A stretch of DNA of 64,000 nt from Omphiscola glabra (GCA_964017045.1 OZ024794.1:19941117-20005116), one strand, 5' to 3'. Shown: positions 1 to 11,544, counted from the first letter of the stretch. Program-made: numbers and translations. Notes: a model not told the origin generated them from the sequence alone.

Positions 1-110
1 AGCTACTAGTATCGACTGATCACCTAATTGTATCGCCGGATGAGCCAGTAGTATCGAATGATCCAATACTAGTATCGACTGATCCAGTATCGCTACCACT
101 GATCAGTAGT
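1..110. repeat. Short degenerate tandem motif at the window edge
   Basis: The motif ctagtatcgactgatc recurs with changes about every 20-40 bases from the window start to about 110. It is probably the end of a degenerate array that continues to the left. No coding signal is visible. Confidence 0.5.
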
Positions 111-1341
111 GGATCTCAATTCCCTTAATTTTCCGCGCTAGATCACACGTGAACTTCTCCCCAATCGCTTTAAATCCAGACATGTGGTGGTACCACACAC
201 ATCAAACTTCCAAAGCCGACCACCAATGACAACCTCTTCCATTTGTTTCTCATTTTAACGTTTCCTAAACAGATTGTCAAAGAAGGTTTCCCACTGATTG
301 TTTTCAACAGTTTTCCCCACAACTCCGTCTTTTTTTTCCATCATTCTCTGTTTATTGCCATGTGCGCATTAAAAATGTAAGCTTATAATACCCAGTAATG
401 AAGGGACATTTGTTCGATCTTGTTTCATTGCATCTTTAGCCGTCTTTGGCCTTTTCCATTTCTTTTTTGGCATTTAAGGATTTTATAACACGTGCTACTG
501 CTGTCAGCTACTCTATTCTGGGTAACAAAAACGACCGCAGGCGTCCAGAAATATAAAACAAGTTAAAAATTATTTGTTTACGCCATCGAATGCTCTTTGA
601 AATTATTCTTAGTTATCTCTGACCAGTTCCGACAATTATTTCTAAAAAAATATATGACTTCATCTTTACGAGAGAAATTTCACAATTCAAAGCGCACTGG
701 TGCCAGGTATTGTATTACCGTGATTTGCCTTTGCCACTTCCGGCTGACTCTGTTTCAAATCCAAACATGTCACCATGGTTACAAATCACGCCAGTGTGTT
801 GATATACGAGTGGGTTCTACAGACCAGTAACAAAGGCGGCACTTTTGGCCCGATACTTAGACACGTCGCGAGGTGAACTCGGTGGACTCGCTGGGGGGCC
901 CTTGGTGAATAGAGTGTAGTGAAGAGGTCGCGCAAGAGACGCTGTTACGTGATGTGCGTCATGCTATCTTGTCCTGCTTTTTGTGGTCCTTTTATGTTGA
1001 TTGGTTTGTAATTTATTAAGTAAGTTTAACTGTTTGGGGCAAAAGTATGTTATTGTCCTGAGCACTACAATGATTAAATCATTAAAATAATTAAATGGTT
1101 TCATATTCTTTACATTTTCATTACCTGGCCCTATTTTATTCATGTATCAAGATATGTCATATTAACATGACATCTGTACCAATATGGTTAATTTGAATCA
1201 GGCGGAAAGGTAAACATAATGTAGTAATGTTAAACAGCTTTTGAAAACTAGAAGTCATTGGCAAAGAAATGCGGCCATTTTACAATTAAAGCACTTAAAA
1301 CATAAGGCGAGTCGGACCTTAAGACACGTTGACAATGTTGT
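111..1341. other. Unique AT-rich DNA, no gene seen
   Basis: Single-copy-looking, AT-rich sequence with frequent stops in all frames. The longest open stretch (77 codons near 597-830, +) has low-complexity composition and matches nothing I recognise. It could be intronic or intergenic. Confidence 0.5.
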
Positions 1342-1732
1342 CATGTCCCCGATAACAGAAACCCAGGCTGCCATGTCCCCGATAACAGCAACCCAAGACT
1401 GTCATGTCCCCGATAACAGCAACCCAGGCTGCCATGTCCCCGATAACAGCAACCCAGGCTGCCATGTCCCTGATAACAGCAACCAAGGCTGCCATGATCC
1501 CGATAACAGCAACACAGGCTGTCATGTCCCCGATAACAGCAACCAAGGCTGCTATGTCCCTGATAACAGCAACCAAGGCTGCCATGTCAATGATAACAGC
1601 AACCAAAGCTGCCATGTACCTGATAACAGCAACCAATGCTGCCATGTCCCTGATAACAGCAACCAAGGCTGCCATGTCCCTTATAACAGCAACCACTGCT
1701 GCCATGTCCCTGATAACACTAACCAAAGCTAC
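1342..1732. repeat. 30-bp minisatellite, about 13 units
   Basis: The unit starts catgtccc(t/c)gataacag and repeats every 30 bases, about 13 times, with point changes. Because 30 is divisible by three and the unit lacks stops in several frames, it is open in two plus frames (peptides like CHVPDNSNQG and MSLITATKAA) and in one minus frame (AALVAVIRDM). Simultaneous openness argues against reading any one as a gene. Degenerate copies reappear at about 1981-2125. Confidence 0.9.
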
Positions 1733-1980
1733 TGTTACGGTCTAACATGTTATAGTCTACTTTCGTTAGTCTAGGGTCTTCTCCAAGGTTGACGAATATA
1801 CTCTGTCACACCATATTCAATAAAGAACAAAACAACAGCATCCAATGAAGATACAATGATACTCTCAACTAACAATTCCCAACTTTTATCCCCTCAACAC
1901 CTCGCCCGACCAGAAATTCATTAACAAACCAATTTCACCTCTGACCTCCCAATCAACCTAAACAAAACACTCTCACGGTC

Positions 1981-2125
1981 GCCATGTTGCCAGACCAGAC
2001 CCTCATAACAATCCAGGTCGTAACAGTTACTATGTCCCGATTACACCAACCAATGCCACCATGTCCCCGATGACCTCAACCAAAACTGCCATGTCCCTGA
2101 TAATACTAACCAAAGCTGTCCAAAT
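1981..2125. repeat. Degenerate outlying copies of the 30-bp minisatellite
   Basis: Fragments such as ccatgtccccgatgac and catgtccctgataatac match the 30-bp unit of the array at 1342-1732 but are separated by about 250 bases of unrelated DNA. They suggest a once longer or duplicated array now eroding. Confidence 0.7.
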
Positions 2126-2654
2126 ACACTGCATTTATTTATCTGAGGTTATCTGTCTGCTTGTTTACAAGGATCAGATGGAAAATCGTAATCAACAAAC
2201 AGGGGGCAAAAGTAATAAATATACACTTTTTTTTAAAAAGGCATTCTCATATTAAATATAGATATCAATTGCCTCTTGTACTTTTCTAGGGACTTACTCT
2301 CAGCATTGATGGACAATTATAATTTATGTATGCATTGGCATTCTGCAGATATCACGAAGTGCTTCCATGCAGCGGGAAACAAACAGCTGGGTGGGAGACG
2401 GGCGGGTAGGCCAAACAAATATCACTAACAATCATGATTCTTACCCAAATTGTTGATTAAAATTATCGAAACGTGCTTTTACAAGATCAGTTGTTTCTTG
2501 TAACTACTATATAATAATTGGTCGAATCAATCAAAACTAAATTTGAACATTTTGTTTAAATGGTAAAGGAACATAAACATGTACTCTCTTAATACGGCAC
2601 TCTTAACTATGTATGACATACAAATTAAATATCATGTTGAAATTTAGGATCATG
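2126..2654. other. Unique AT-rich DNA, no gene seen
   Basis: No repeat, coding or RNA signature recognised between the degenerate minisatellite and the SPIN-like element. Confidence 0.5.
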
Positions 2655-2662
2655 TGCTAGAT

Positions 2663-2860
2663 CAGTGGTTCTCAACCTTTCTAATGCCACGACCTCTTTA
2701 ATACAGTTTTTCATGTTGTGGTGACCCCCAACCACAAAATTATTTTCTTCGCTACTTCATAATTGTTGATTTTATGTGTTGTCCGATGGTCTTAGGTGAC
2801 CCCTGTGAAAGGGTCGCTCGGCCCTCAAAGGGGTCGCGACCCACAGGCTGAGAGCCGCTG
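2663..2860 (-). mobile_element. SPIN-like non-autonomous hAT element, copy 1
   Basis: A 198-bp element starts CAGTGGTTCTCAACCT and ends with the inverted partner ...AGAGCCGCTG. It is flanked by a perfect 8-bp target duplication TGCTAGAT (2655-2662 and 2861-2868), the hallmark of hAT transposition. The interior carries the gtggtgacccc and cgatggtcttagg blocks that I recall from SPIN family consensus sequences. It has no coding capacity and would need a transposase in trans. Three more copies lie at 10959, 21037 and 43390. Confidence 0.9.
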
Positions 2861-3194
2861 TGCTAGATGATTATGTAAGTGCAGCCGACGTAAAGAAAAA
2901 TTTACCTTAATGTCAAATGCGGCTTGCATGTATGGCACGTATCTTCCAACATTTCCCTATAAATACGCTGAATATATTGATCCAAACTGTTAAACGCAAA
3001 ACTCTGTTATATGCAAATAGTCTAAGATTATTTTGTAATCGAATCTTAAGTTTGAATGCATGGAAGAATGCTTGAGTTGATGACAAGAATTAGTTGCAAC
3101 CAAAAAAAAAAAACTACAAAATATTTTTAAAAATCTGCCATGAATACGGATTTGATATTTTGATGGGACCTCAGTTAGAAGTTGTAGATAATTT

Positions 3195-3570
3195 GTAGGA
3201 TGGCCGAGCGGTCTTAACTGAGTCAGACGTGTATACTAGAGCTCAATCGCCAGCAAAAGCCTAGACAAGCAAAAACATCACCAGCACCCCGGGTGGGTAA
3301 GACCCGTTAACTTTGGGTAGCAACCCACCTAAGAGAAGGTGAAAATAATCTGATTTTAAACCCTGATATGGAGTCCCGTAGTCAGCATTGCATCGGCACA
3401 ATGAAAACTCCTGCGACGCCATTGGTGCCAAGCCGTATCATCCACAGATGATAATCCCCTGTGTTATCAAGATTCGTGGAGAGAGGTGATTAGCTGTCTA
3501 GTTGATTTCGTCCTGCGAAGCCTACACCATCGTCACATTGTGACGGAAAGATATCAATTTGAAAAAAAAA
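3195..3570 (+). mobile_element. tRNA-headed SINE, copy 1 (full length)
   Basis: The head gtaggatggccgagcggtc resembles the 5' end and A box of tRNA-Leu/Ser. The roughly 300-bp body contains caccccgggtggg, gccattggtgccaagc and tttcgtcctgcgaa, and the element ends in an A-rich tail at 3561-3570. The same body is found reversed at 53434-53818 and, interrupted by a VNTR, at 18506-19313. The head alone is not a functional tRNA: no cloverleaf closes and the sequence runs straight into the SINE body. Transcription would be by RNA polymerase III, with mobilisation by a LINE. Confidence 0.8.
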
Positions 3571-3647
3571 CAACATAAATGAGAAATTTAAAAGAAATTC
3601 TAATAAAAAATGATCGTTTTTGGAAACGGCTTCCATGTCATGATCTT

Positions 3648-3729
3648 GTCAGATTGGTAGTTAGTGGAGTCTGATTGGTGGTTAGCGGAGTCAGATTGAT
3701 GGTGAGCGGAGTCAGATTGGAGGTTAGTA
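3648..3729. repeat. 27-bp tandem repeat, 3 units
   Basis: The motif gtcagattgg(t/a)ggttag(t/c)ggag repeats three times with small changes. Confidence 0.7.
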
Positions 3730-3730
3730 G

Positions 3731-5279
3731 AAATGTACAAAGATGACGTCATCCGAATGCTACAAATTCTAAACTCCATTTTAAAACTAACATTTCGCAG
3801 TTTAAAGTTTTGATAAACTATTTTGTGACATTCCCCAGAGGTCCTTCATTTTCCTGTTCGCAGATACGGTGTTAATCTTAATTTCAATTTTATTAATTTC
3901 TGTACGTTTATTAAAATACAAAAATAAATTTGAGTATAAGTATTCTTATAGGTTCAACCCGTTTCGTCTCACCGTTTCCCCAGCTCGTGAGCTTGTCTTC
4001 ATGTATGAAATCTATTTGATTAGAGATTTTATTCAACATTGCAACAACGATGGATTAATTCACTCTAGCGTGAGGGACTGAGTTGGGGGGGGGGGGGGCA
4101 CTTTTTATTTTTATATTCAGACACCACCATTCGATTAATAATTTTACATCTTTCTAAACAATAATGAGCTACCACATTTCACTCACATTTAAATGCTACA
4201 TTGTGTCACCCTCCCCTCTGCTTTTACCACTTTAAAAAAAAAGGGCTGATCACAAAATACCTCTAAAACATTTTTTTTTCAAACATCTTCTGCCGCCGTT
4301 CAAAGATCTAATTCTTGCCATTAGCGCAGCTCGTGATTTTCGTGTTGTGTTTCGAGTGGGGACTCATATTGCTTATATTAGAGGTTTCTCATTTCACGTG
4401 TTTAATGTGGACGAAAATCCCACACAAACCCACAAGACATTCTATTTTTCAACTCTTCCCTTTTTTGTGTTGGTAAGTTAGCATTGCTGTCAACTTGTAT
4501 TTCATGTGCACTTTTAATGTTCTTTATATTTTTTCGCTCTTTTCAAATATTAAAAAAAACAACAATTTTTGAAAAAATGAATGTCCTTCCTTTCTTCTTG
4601 TTTACACTTATTTGTGTGAGATTGTCTTGACCGGCGCCAATATGATATTTTTAAATGATTGCTGAAATATGACAAGATTGTAGGATGCACGTCCATGTCT
4701 TGTTACAAGTCATAAATGAATAGTTTAATATCATCTCATATACAACAGGGGTCCTTGAATTATGTAATACGCTAGGACCCCAATAGTTTGCTCAGGATGT
4801 ACTACAAAACATTGGCTAAGCTGTTGTAGCAATGTAAACTTTCAACGAATTGTTCGAAGGTCCCATCCCATGCCGGTTGTATTGCGTGCTTCAGATACGA
4901 CTAGGCCTACACTTTAAGAATTTCTATATTAAGAAGAAGATGTAAAACTTTGGAAATGATAAATCTAAAACTCTTGTAAGTTAAATACAAAAATTAAATT
5001 AAAAACAAAACAAAAAAAAACAAAACAAATCTAAACATTCGTACGTTCATGGTCAGTTCACACAATTACATTTTCGTCACATTTCTTCTTGAACACACTG
5101 TTTTATAACATAAAATAGTGCGTTCGAAAAGAAATTTGACGAAAATTTGACAAAAATTTGACAAAAATTTGATTGTGTGAATTGAGCATAAATCATGATT
5201 AAACGTTGGTGTACCTCTTCGTATTAAGAACATATGTAATAGTTTATTTTTGTGTTTGTGACTATCTAAAAGAAAAGTA
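3731..5279. other. Unique AT-rich DNA
   Basis: No gene is recognised. A perfect TGACGTCA (CRE-like) palindrome sits near 3744 and a poly-G run near 4084-4098, with no exon-like open frame nearby. The open frame at 3869-4081 (+) is AT-rich and unrecognised. Confidence 0.45.
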
Positions 5280-5345
5280 AAGCCCTTATGTTATAGCCTG
5301 TGTGTTGACCTAGTTTGCCAGTGGGATCCAACCCTTACCTCCCCT
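5280..5345 (+). repeat. Short fragment of dispersed repeat family R
   Basis: The sequence around ttatagcctgtgtgttgacctag recurs at 14728-14752 at the head of a longer repeat copy. The similarity fades after about 65 bases, so this looks like a 5' piece of the same family. Confidence 0.5.
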
Positions 5346-5540
5346 CTCTGTTTTGTTATGACGTCACCAATAAACTCATTGTCTCGTGCTGCCACTCCTC
5401 GCCCCACCCCCCACACCTCCCTTGATTGATTGGTAAAGATTGTATACGTTTGTAAGGGTCTACACATAGAGGGAGGAATGCGCTCTGAGGATTGAATTTC
5501 TAGACCTGCTCTGGAGGTTTCTGACTTCCTCATTTTAAAT

Positions 5541-6296
5541 ACGACGGTCGACTATGACCAGCTGACTTTTACGAAAATTACCAGAGATACCAGACATACC
5601 TTTTAACTTTCCTCTGTGTGTGTGCACTTAATATTTGTACCTTCCTTGTAGTATACTTTTTCAATTGCTGTAACTTAATATAGGTTTATTGATGCATATT
5701 TAATTTTCTATTTTTATATCAACTATACAGTCAAATTAAATGGATGATTGTTATCCCCAGCTTTTGTTTGTTTGTTTTTTTTGTTCATAGTTTACTCAGT
5801 CCTTGTTCATCTAGCGAGCAAAATCTTAAAAAAAAGCTTAAAGATGTAAAACCATATAACGGTACGTAACACAAGGAATACTGCCGATATGGTAAAGATT
5901 CATGGTACTAACATTAAACAGATAGAAGTTCACTAAAAGACACGGATGCCCTTTAAAGTGACATAATTCACACACACCCAATTTCGAGCCAGATATTTTA
6001 AACCGGACGTCACGAGCACTCCATTTGGAAATCGTCCCTTTTATTCCCCTTGTCGTCTGAGCGGAATTTCCTTCAACACGTTCAATTTCCGCTTACCTTA
6101 ACTAAGTAAACGTTTCATTGGTCGTGTCTGGTCATCTCTGGATTTTCATTGGGGAAAAAGGAAATTAGCTCTTGTACTTAAATAATGACGTGAATTTAAG
6201 ATTGTAGACGTAAGAACGATTTCTTGCCCCACCAGAAGCACGAGTTAAGGGGCAATACACTTTAACACTAATTACCAATTGCCCCTTCTCCAGTAG
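5541..6296. other. Unique AT-rich DNA
   Basis: No repeat or gene signature recognised. Confidence 0.45.
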
Positions 6297-6585
6297 GTCT
6301 GTGTGGAGATACTGACCTTCTATCAAGCGCCTCCTCAGGTGGTGAGTAGAGGAAAAAGCCCACCAGATATGGCGGGTACCGGGGAAATAAAATATCCGCG
6401 GCGGACCAAAACCAGAACCTACAGTCCTTTAGGAAGTGGAGGGATGCAAAGGTTAAGGACCTGGCCCTAAACAAAGGCAGCTATCTTGCGAGCTGTAAGG
6501 AGCATCCCCTTGGCAGTTGTGCGCTTGGCTGACGACCCAGTCACATAAAAGAAATCTAATCTTACGAAAGCTAAACCACAAACCG
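6297..6585 (+). mobile_element. Orphan 5' leader of an RTE-type LINE
   Basis: This stretch aligns with the roughly 340-bp 5' untranslated leader of the intact LINE at 46248-49635, in sense orientation. Shared blocks include tcaagcgcctcc, aggtggcgg/aggtggtga, gcccaccagatatgg, ggtactggggaaat and gttgtgcgc. Similarity starts at the LINE's own 5' end and fades before its ATG, so no coding part is present. Retaining the 5' end and losing the 3' end is the opposite of usual LINE truncation. Confidence 0.65.
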
Positions 6586-7009
6586 AACTGACAGTTTTGG
6601 ATTCGACCAATGCCTGGTCAAGGACATGAGATGTGGATGGTGACCTAGAATGGTCTGAGCCTGCATAGACCGGTAGCGTTGAACCGCCTCTCTACATGGA
6701 CCAGGAGCGTTGTTGGCCCGCCTCAGGGACGAATTGAAAGCTAATTTGTTCAAAACGGATGGCCTGTGTTAATAATGGGTTGACTTGACTTTGCTGATCA
6801 TCCTTTACCTGGTCCCGCGAGTACACTACCTGTGTGAAGTTACTGCTGAACACATTCATACGGACCGTTGATTTGTTTTATAATTAAAGTATGTAAGGCT
6901 TCGTGGTATAGACGGGGCGTGTCCACCCGATTTACCGTCGACGTCGGGGTGGGGGTTTAAATACAAAATCAGGGATCTGAAGGCCGAATTAGGATGATCT
7001 GATGGCACT
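6586..7009. other. Unique DNA, moderately GC-rich
   Basis: Follows the LINE leader. No similarity recognised to the LINE ORF or to any protein. Confidence 0.4.
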
Positions 7010-7100
7010 ATATTAGGGCATTCGATGGCCAAATTGTCACATTCAGGCATTCGATGGTTCAATGGTTACATTCAGACATTCGATAGTCCAAGGATTACAC
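7010..7100. repeat. About 35-bp degenerate tandem repeat
   Basis: The motif cattcgatggyc(c)aa recurs three to four times (gcattcgatggccaaattg, gcattcgatggttcaatgg, acattcgatagtccaagg). Confidence 0.6.
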
Positions 7101-7280
7101 CACACCTACACAATCATTATGTATTTTACATATTATAAAATAAAATAATAAAAATACATCTATAAGAAATCCTTGAAGTGAGCGCTCAAGTTAACATAAA
7201 GTTTATAACTATCTGAACCTAGTAAATTATAAATCTTTTTGGACCCGCACCTTGTATCTTTTCAACCAAAACAACAATCT

Positions 7281-7503
7281 CTCATTTGAGAACCGTTGAA
7301 TACTCTACTCTCATTCTCTTATTTGAGAACCGTTGTATATTCTAATTTCAATTTCTCATTTGAGAACCTTTGAAAATACTACTCTCAATGTCTTAGTTCA
7401 GAGTCTCTGCATATTCTATTCTCAAAGTCTCATTTTAGAACTACTGAATATTCTAGTTTCAATGCTCATTAGACACCCGTTAAATATTCTACTGTCAATG
7501 TTG
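7281..7503. repeat. About 37-bp degenerate minisatellite, 6 units
   Basis: Units of the form tctcatttgagaaccgttga + atattctactctcaat repeat six times with progressive decay rightwards. Confidence 0.7.
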
Positions 7504-7681
7504 CTGCCATCACTGAGTCTAGATGAGAAGACTGCACAGATGTCAGTGTAAAACAAGAAGGCCATACACTATTTGATTTAAAAGAGAAATATTTGGAATC
7601 AGACAAGAAACTTGAAGAGCTATGGAACTTCAATGTCCGTAAACATTACTTTCAAAACAGTGCCACTCTGAGTTCCATTTG

Positions 7682-8245
7682 TATGTCCTCAGAGTCATTG
7701 CCTATGTCCTCAGAGTCATTGCCTATGTCCTCAGAGTCATTGCCTATGTCCTCAGAGTCATTGCCTTTGTCCTCAGAGTCATTGCCTATGTCCTCAGAGT
7801 CATTGCCTATGTCATCAGAGTCATTTCCTATGTCCTCAGAGTCATTTCCTATGTCCTCAGAGTCATTGCCTATGTCCTTAGAGTAATTGCCTTTGTCCTC
7901 AGAGCCTTTGCTTTCGTCCTCAGAGTCATCGCCTTTGTCCTCAGAGTCATTGCCTATGTCCTCTGAGTCATTGCTTTCGTCCTCAGAGTCATTGCCTTTG
8001 TCCTCAGAGTCATTGCCTTTGTCCTCAGAGTCCTTGCCTTTGTCCTCAGTCTTTATCTATGTCCTCTGAGTCATTGCTTTCGTCCTCAGAGTCATTGCCT
8101 ATGTCATCAGAGTCATTGACGTTGTCCTCAGAGTCATTGCTTATGTCTTCAGAGTCATTGCCTATGTCATCAGAGTCATTGCTTTCGCCCTCAGAGTCAT
8201 TGCCTTTGTCCTCAGACCCTTTGCTTTTGTCCCCAGAGTCTTTGT
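7682..8245. repeat. 21-bp minisatellite, about 27 units
   Basis: The unit tatgtcctcagagtcattgcc (21 bp, seven codons) repeats about 27 times. One plus frame reads MSSESLP repeats, another MYVLRVIA-like, and a minus frame reads DSEDIGN repeats. A few units carry in-frame stops (for example near 7884) and indels break the frames. The Asp/Ser/Glu-rich minus reading looks like phosphoserine-rich secreted proteins, but nothing upstream supports a gene. Confidence 0.9.
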
Positions 8246-8500
8246 CTTGTCCACACAAATGTATCGAAATATGGAAGAAAATAGTGTGTGTGTGGGGGAG
8301 GGAGGATAAGTTTAAGGTTAATCAAATTCTCAAAAAACAAAATTAAAAAATATGTGAATGTCATAGATATTAGAATATTCTTTCAAAGAATGTGATTTTA
8401 ACTTTTCCAGACGAATTTAAAGTGGAAGAAATGGTCTTATCTCTCTACAGTAAGTTATTAAACTCACAGAGTGCTCATGTCTTTAGACGTCGGGACAAAG

Positions 8501-8689
8501 CAGAGGCGTGTCTAGAGATTTGGCGCCCGGGTGCACGATTCATTAAAACAAATGATACTCCCTTTGTTTTTTCAACACTCAAACCCATTATTTTCATCAA
8601 TAGAATAATATCAAAGCACATTTTGGTGCCCTGAATAGTCTGGGTCCCAGGGACATCTGTCCCCCCTCTGCCCCCTCTAGGCGTGTGTG
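8501..8689 (-). mobile_element. CAGAGGCGTAG-type hAT-like short element, diverged copy
   Basis: Starts cagaggcgtgtctagag. Its interior (aaacccattattttcatcaa, caaagcacattttggtgccc) is the reverse complement of the well-preserved element at 62112-62356. The right terminus has decayed (ccctctaggcgtgtgtg) and no convincing 8-bp target duplication remains. Confidence 0.7.
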
Positions 8690-10950
8690 CTATAAAACTA
8701 GCTTGGATCTACCGATGAAAGTTAACGTTAATAAAGAGAGTCTTTTTAAAGTAAGAGAATACATTTAAAAAAAAAAAAAAACACATTTGATTTTAAATTT
8801 CAATAAATTTTCTTAGTGAAAGACTTTTAAATCGCTTAATCAACTAATTTCTCTCCCAGCTGCGATGTGAATTGGTCACACCGCAGAAAACCACGTAAAC
8901 CTTATTAGAGGGCGTCTGTAAAACAGCTGCTTGTGACGTAAAATATATCCACTCCAGCCCAAGAAAGTCCGGCCCGGTTGCTGTGTGAAAGCAGCACCCC
9001 GGCCAACCAGGCGTTCCTCCTCTGGTGCCGCCTCAATCGCATAGTCAATCGAGTAGAAGGGTGGGTGAGGCTGTCTCAGGGGCGGAAAACGTGCCGCTTC
9101 GCGGCCTGACTGGAATAGACACCACTGGGGGAGTTGTTGAATGGAGGTTGGGAGTGACGGGGGTGCGCTGGGGAAGACTTCATGAGCTTCGGCTCGATAG
9201 TCTGCTGATTTTCTTAAGTAGATTAGATTATTAGTCACTTAACTTCGGTGTGAAGAAAAAAAATCTTCAATTTTAACTTCAAAAAGTGTCTAGAAAAACC
9301 TTTTTGATTTAGTGATTTAATTGGTTCATTTTAAATCAGTTCGCACGTTATCGACACTTTGTGGGTCGAGGGATAACGTTTGCCGGGTCGTCCACGGTCC
9401 GTGCGCCGCGCTTTCGAGCCCCTAATCCAGATACATTAGTCCTTATTATCTTTTTAAAATAACAATTAAAAGAAACAGGCACCTTTGTTATTATCTTTTT
9501 ATTACAGTGTTTACCAAACTTTCGACACCTGTTTACCCCTGTCTACAATTTTCGAAACATTGAGTACCCCCTCGATAAATAAAAAAAAATACATATACTT
9601 TATATCAATAAAACAAAATGTATATTTTCCTTTGCAGTGCGTACCCCCACCAAACTCCTCCCGTACAACACTTTGGGAAACACGGTTATTTGATAGCCCA
9701 ACAGAACTTTTCACAATGTTGATCTCGTGTAAACAAATATATGACACAAACACAACCATACAGAACAATGTAAAATCTTAAGTTGATAGATATTTCTATA
9801 AATATTTGTTTCCCATAATCTGTGCCTTGAGCTGAGTTCAAGTGAAGGATGACCAATACATTAACATACAAGGCATCGCTACTTGATAGCTTCCGTACTT
9901 GTGTTTAGAGCCACGACTAGTGTGCTCCCAGTCAATTAATTCGCCATTTATAGCACTGACAAACACATTTTTATAATCTCTTTACATTTTTAAATACAAC
10001 AGACGTGGGTATGCAAAATTCCCAAGCATACGGATTGTTTGGAACGTGTACCCATTGTTAGAATGTTTACTTAACTCTCATCTGACCAATGTCATTGTGG
10101 TTTACCAGCGTTCATTTTTAGCCCCCCCCCCCCCCAACCCACATTGTTATTTACGGGCTATTTTAAAGTTAGTTGTCTGCCCCTGGTCATGGTTCACCAA
10201 TGGGAAAAGTCCTCATTTATTTGAAGTCTAATTATCAAGACTGAAAACTTTGCAGGGAAGTGGAAACCACGTGTGTAGCACGAGATACGCAGGAGTGCAC
10301 CTGAACTTAGTTTGACCTTTCCTGCCATTCTACGGCTTTTCATTGCTGGACGTTAAATTGGTGATCTGAAACACTGTCAGCCGCCAATATTCATGCATGT
10401 TCCTGACACACAATGGTAGTTATTAGTTATAGTTACGGCTGGAATGTTTGCAGTATACTGTAACCTTCACCCCCTCCTATTCCACCACCTCCTCTTAATT
10501 TTCATGATGTTTCAATAGGCAGGTACATCAATTTTTTGTGTTTTGTTTTTTTTTAAATAATATGTATAATGTACTTATTTTCAGTTGTAACCAATGTAGC
10601 TTATGTTTTTAGTTTGGGAACTTCAAAACAATGAGGAAAAGCAATGCATAACATGTAAATGGAATATTTTCATATATATGCTTAAAATTTAACAGGGATT
10701 CAAAAGTCAGATAACTGGAATAATAAATGAATAAATACCATTTAAAATATATATAAAAAATTGGTATTAGATATTTCTTAAATGTTATTATTATTATTGG
10801 ATCTATTTCTCACTAACCAAACTAATCATTTCTAAAGTTTTGACTAATTTATTTAGTTCATCTTTCTTTCATCTGTCTTTTGTGTTATAGTTTTTCCTTT
10901 GAACCCCCCCTCTCCCTCCTTTTTGTTTCGCCCCGTCGCTTATTCACTTC
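8690..10950. other. Mostly unique AT-rich DNA with one GC-rich block
   Basis: No gene recognised. A GC-rich block at about 8940-9200 keeps open frames on both strands (8876-9238 minus, 120 codons, Pro- and Arg-rich; 9025-9234 plus, 69 codons), neither of which I recognise. The block could be an exon, a CpG-rich regulatory element or a transposon relic. A 13-base C run lies near 10123. Confidence 0.4.
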
Positions 10951-10958
10951 GTCTAGCT

Positions 10959-11102
10959 CAGCGGTTCTCAACCTGTGGGTCGCGACTCCTTTGGGGGTCA
11001 AACGACCCTTTCCCAGGGGTCGGACAAGGTCATCCGAAACACACATACTCTACAGTTATGAAGTGGCAAAGAAAATAATTTTGTGGTTGGTCTTCGCCAC
11101 TG
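10959..11102 (+). mobile_element. SPIN-like non-autonomous hAT element, copy 2 (internally deleted)
   Basis: The left end CAGCGGTTCTCAACCTGTGG is followed by gggtcgcgactcctttggggg, and the right end is ccactg. A perfect 8-bp target duplication GTCTAGCT brackets it (10951-10958 and 11103-11110). Compared with the copy at 21037, the 3' portion between gtggttgg and the terminal ccactg is missing, giving 144 bp. Confidence 0.92.
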
Positions 11103-11170
11103 GTCTAGCTGATCTTAAAAACAGTAGAAAAACTTGGAATGAAGTTAACTCTGAAAGTTGAAGTAATATC

Positions 11171-11338
11171 CAGTGGCGTAGCGAGCTCAACTCGCGCCCG
11201 GGGTACAATACCTTTTTAGTGCCCCCCCCCTATTCGAAAACCATACAATATTATATGTAAAATATACCATTTGGTGCCCCTTTGTGAGTAGCACCCGGGG
11301 CATGATGCCCCCCTTACTCCCCCCTCGCTACGCCACTG
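11171..11338. mobile_element. CAGTGGCGTAG-type short inverted-repeat element with 8-bp TSD
   Basis: Perfect 15-bp terminal inverted repeats CAGTGGCGTAGCGAG / CTCGCTACGCCACTG enclose a 168-bp non-coding element. An identical 8-bp flank GTAATATC occurs on both sides (11163-11170, 11339-11346), which places it with hAT-type transposition. It lies 60 bp downstream of SPIN-like copy 2. Related ends occur at 8501, 51130, 53896 and 62112. Confidence 0.9.
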
Positions 11339-11544
11339 GTAATATCCATATAAAACATTTCATTAGATGATTTGTGGAGAATCGTTGGAAAAGAACACTA
11401 TTTAAGTAATAAACAAAGTATATTTAAATATGATCTTTATTATGTACTATCAGACAAACCGCTACAAAACACTAGACTTACAAGACAAAGTAAGGGTCGT
11501 TTTGATCAAAGGATAGCAACAAGAGAATTGTAATGGTTGGGGGG

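Noticed and set aside
3195..3230. tRNA-Leu gene
   Set aside because: Only the 5' quarter resembles a tRNA; no anticodon arm or T arm closes, and the same head occurs on two other SINE copies.
8876..9238. 120-codon minus ORF in a GC-rich block
   Set aside because: Not recognised, overlaps an open plus frame in the same block, and GC-rich DNA has few stops; kept only as an unexplained block.
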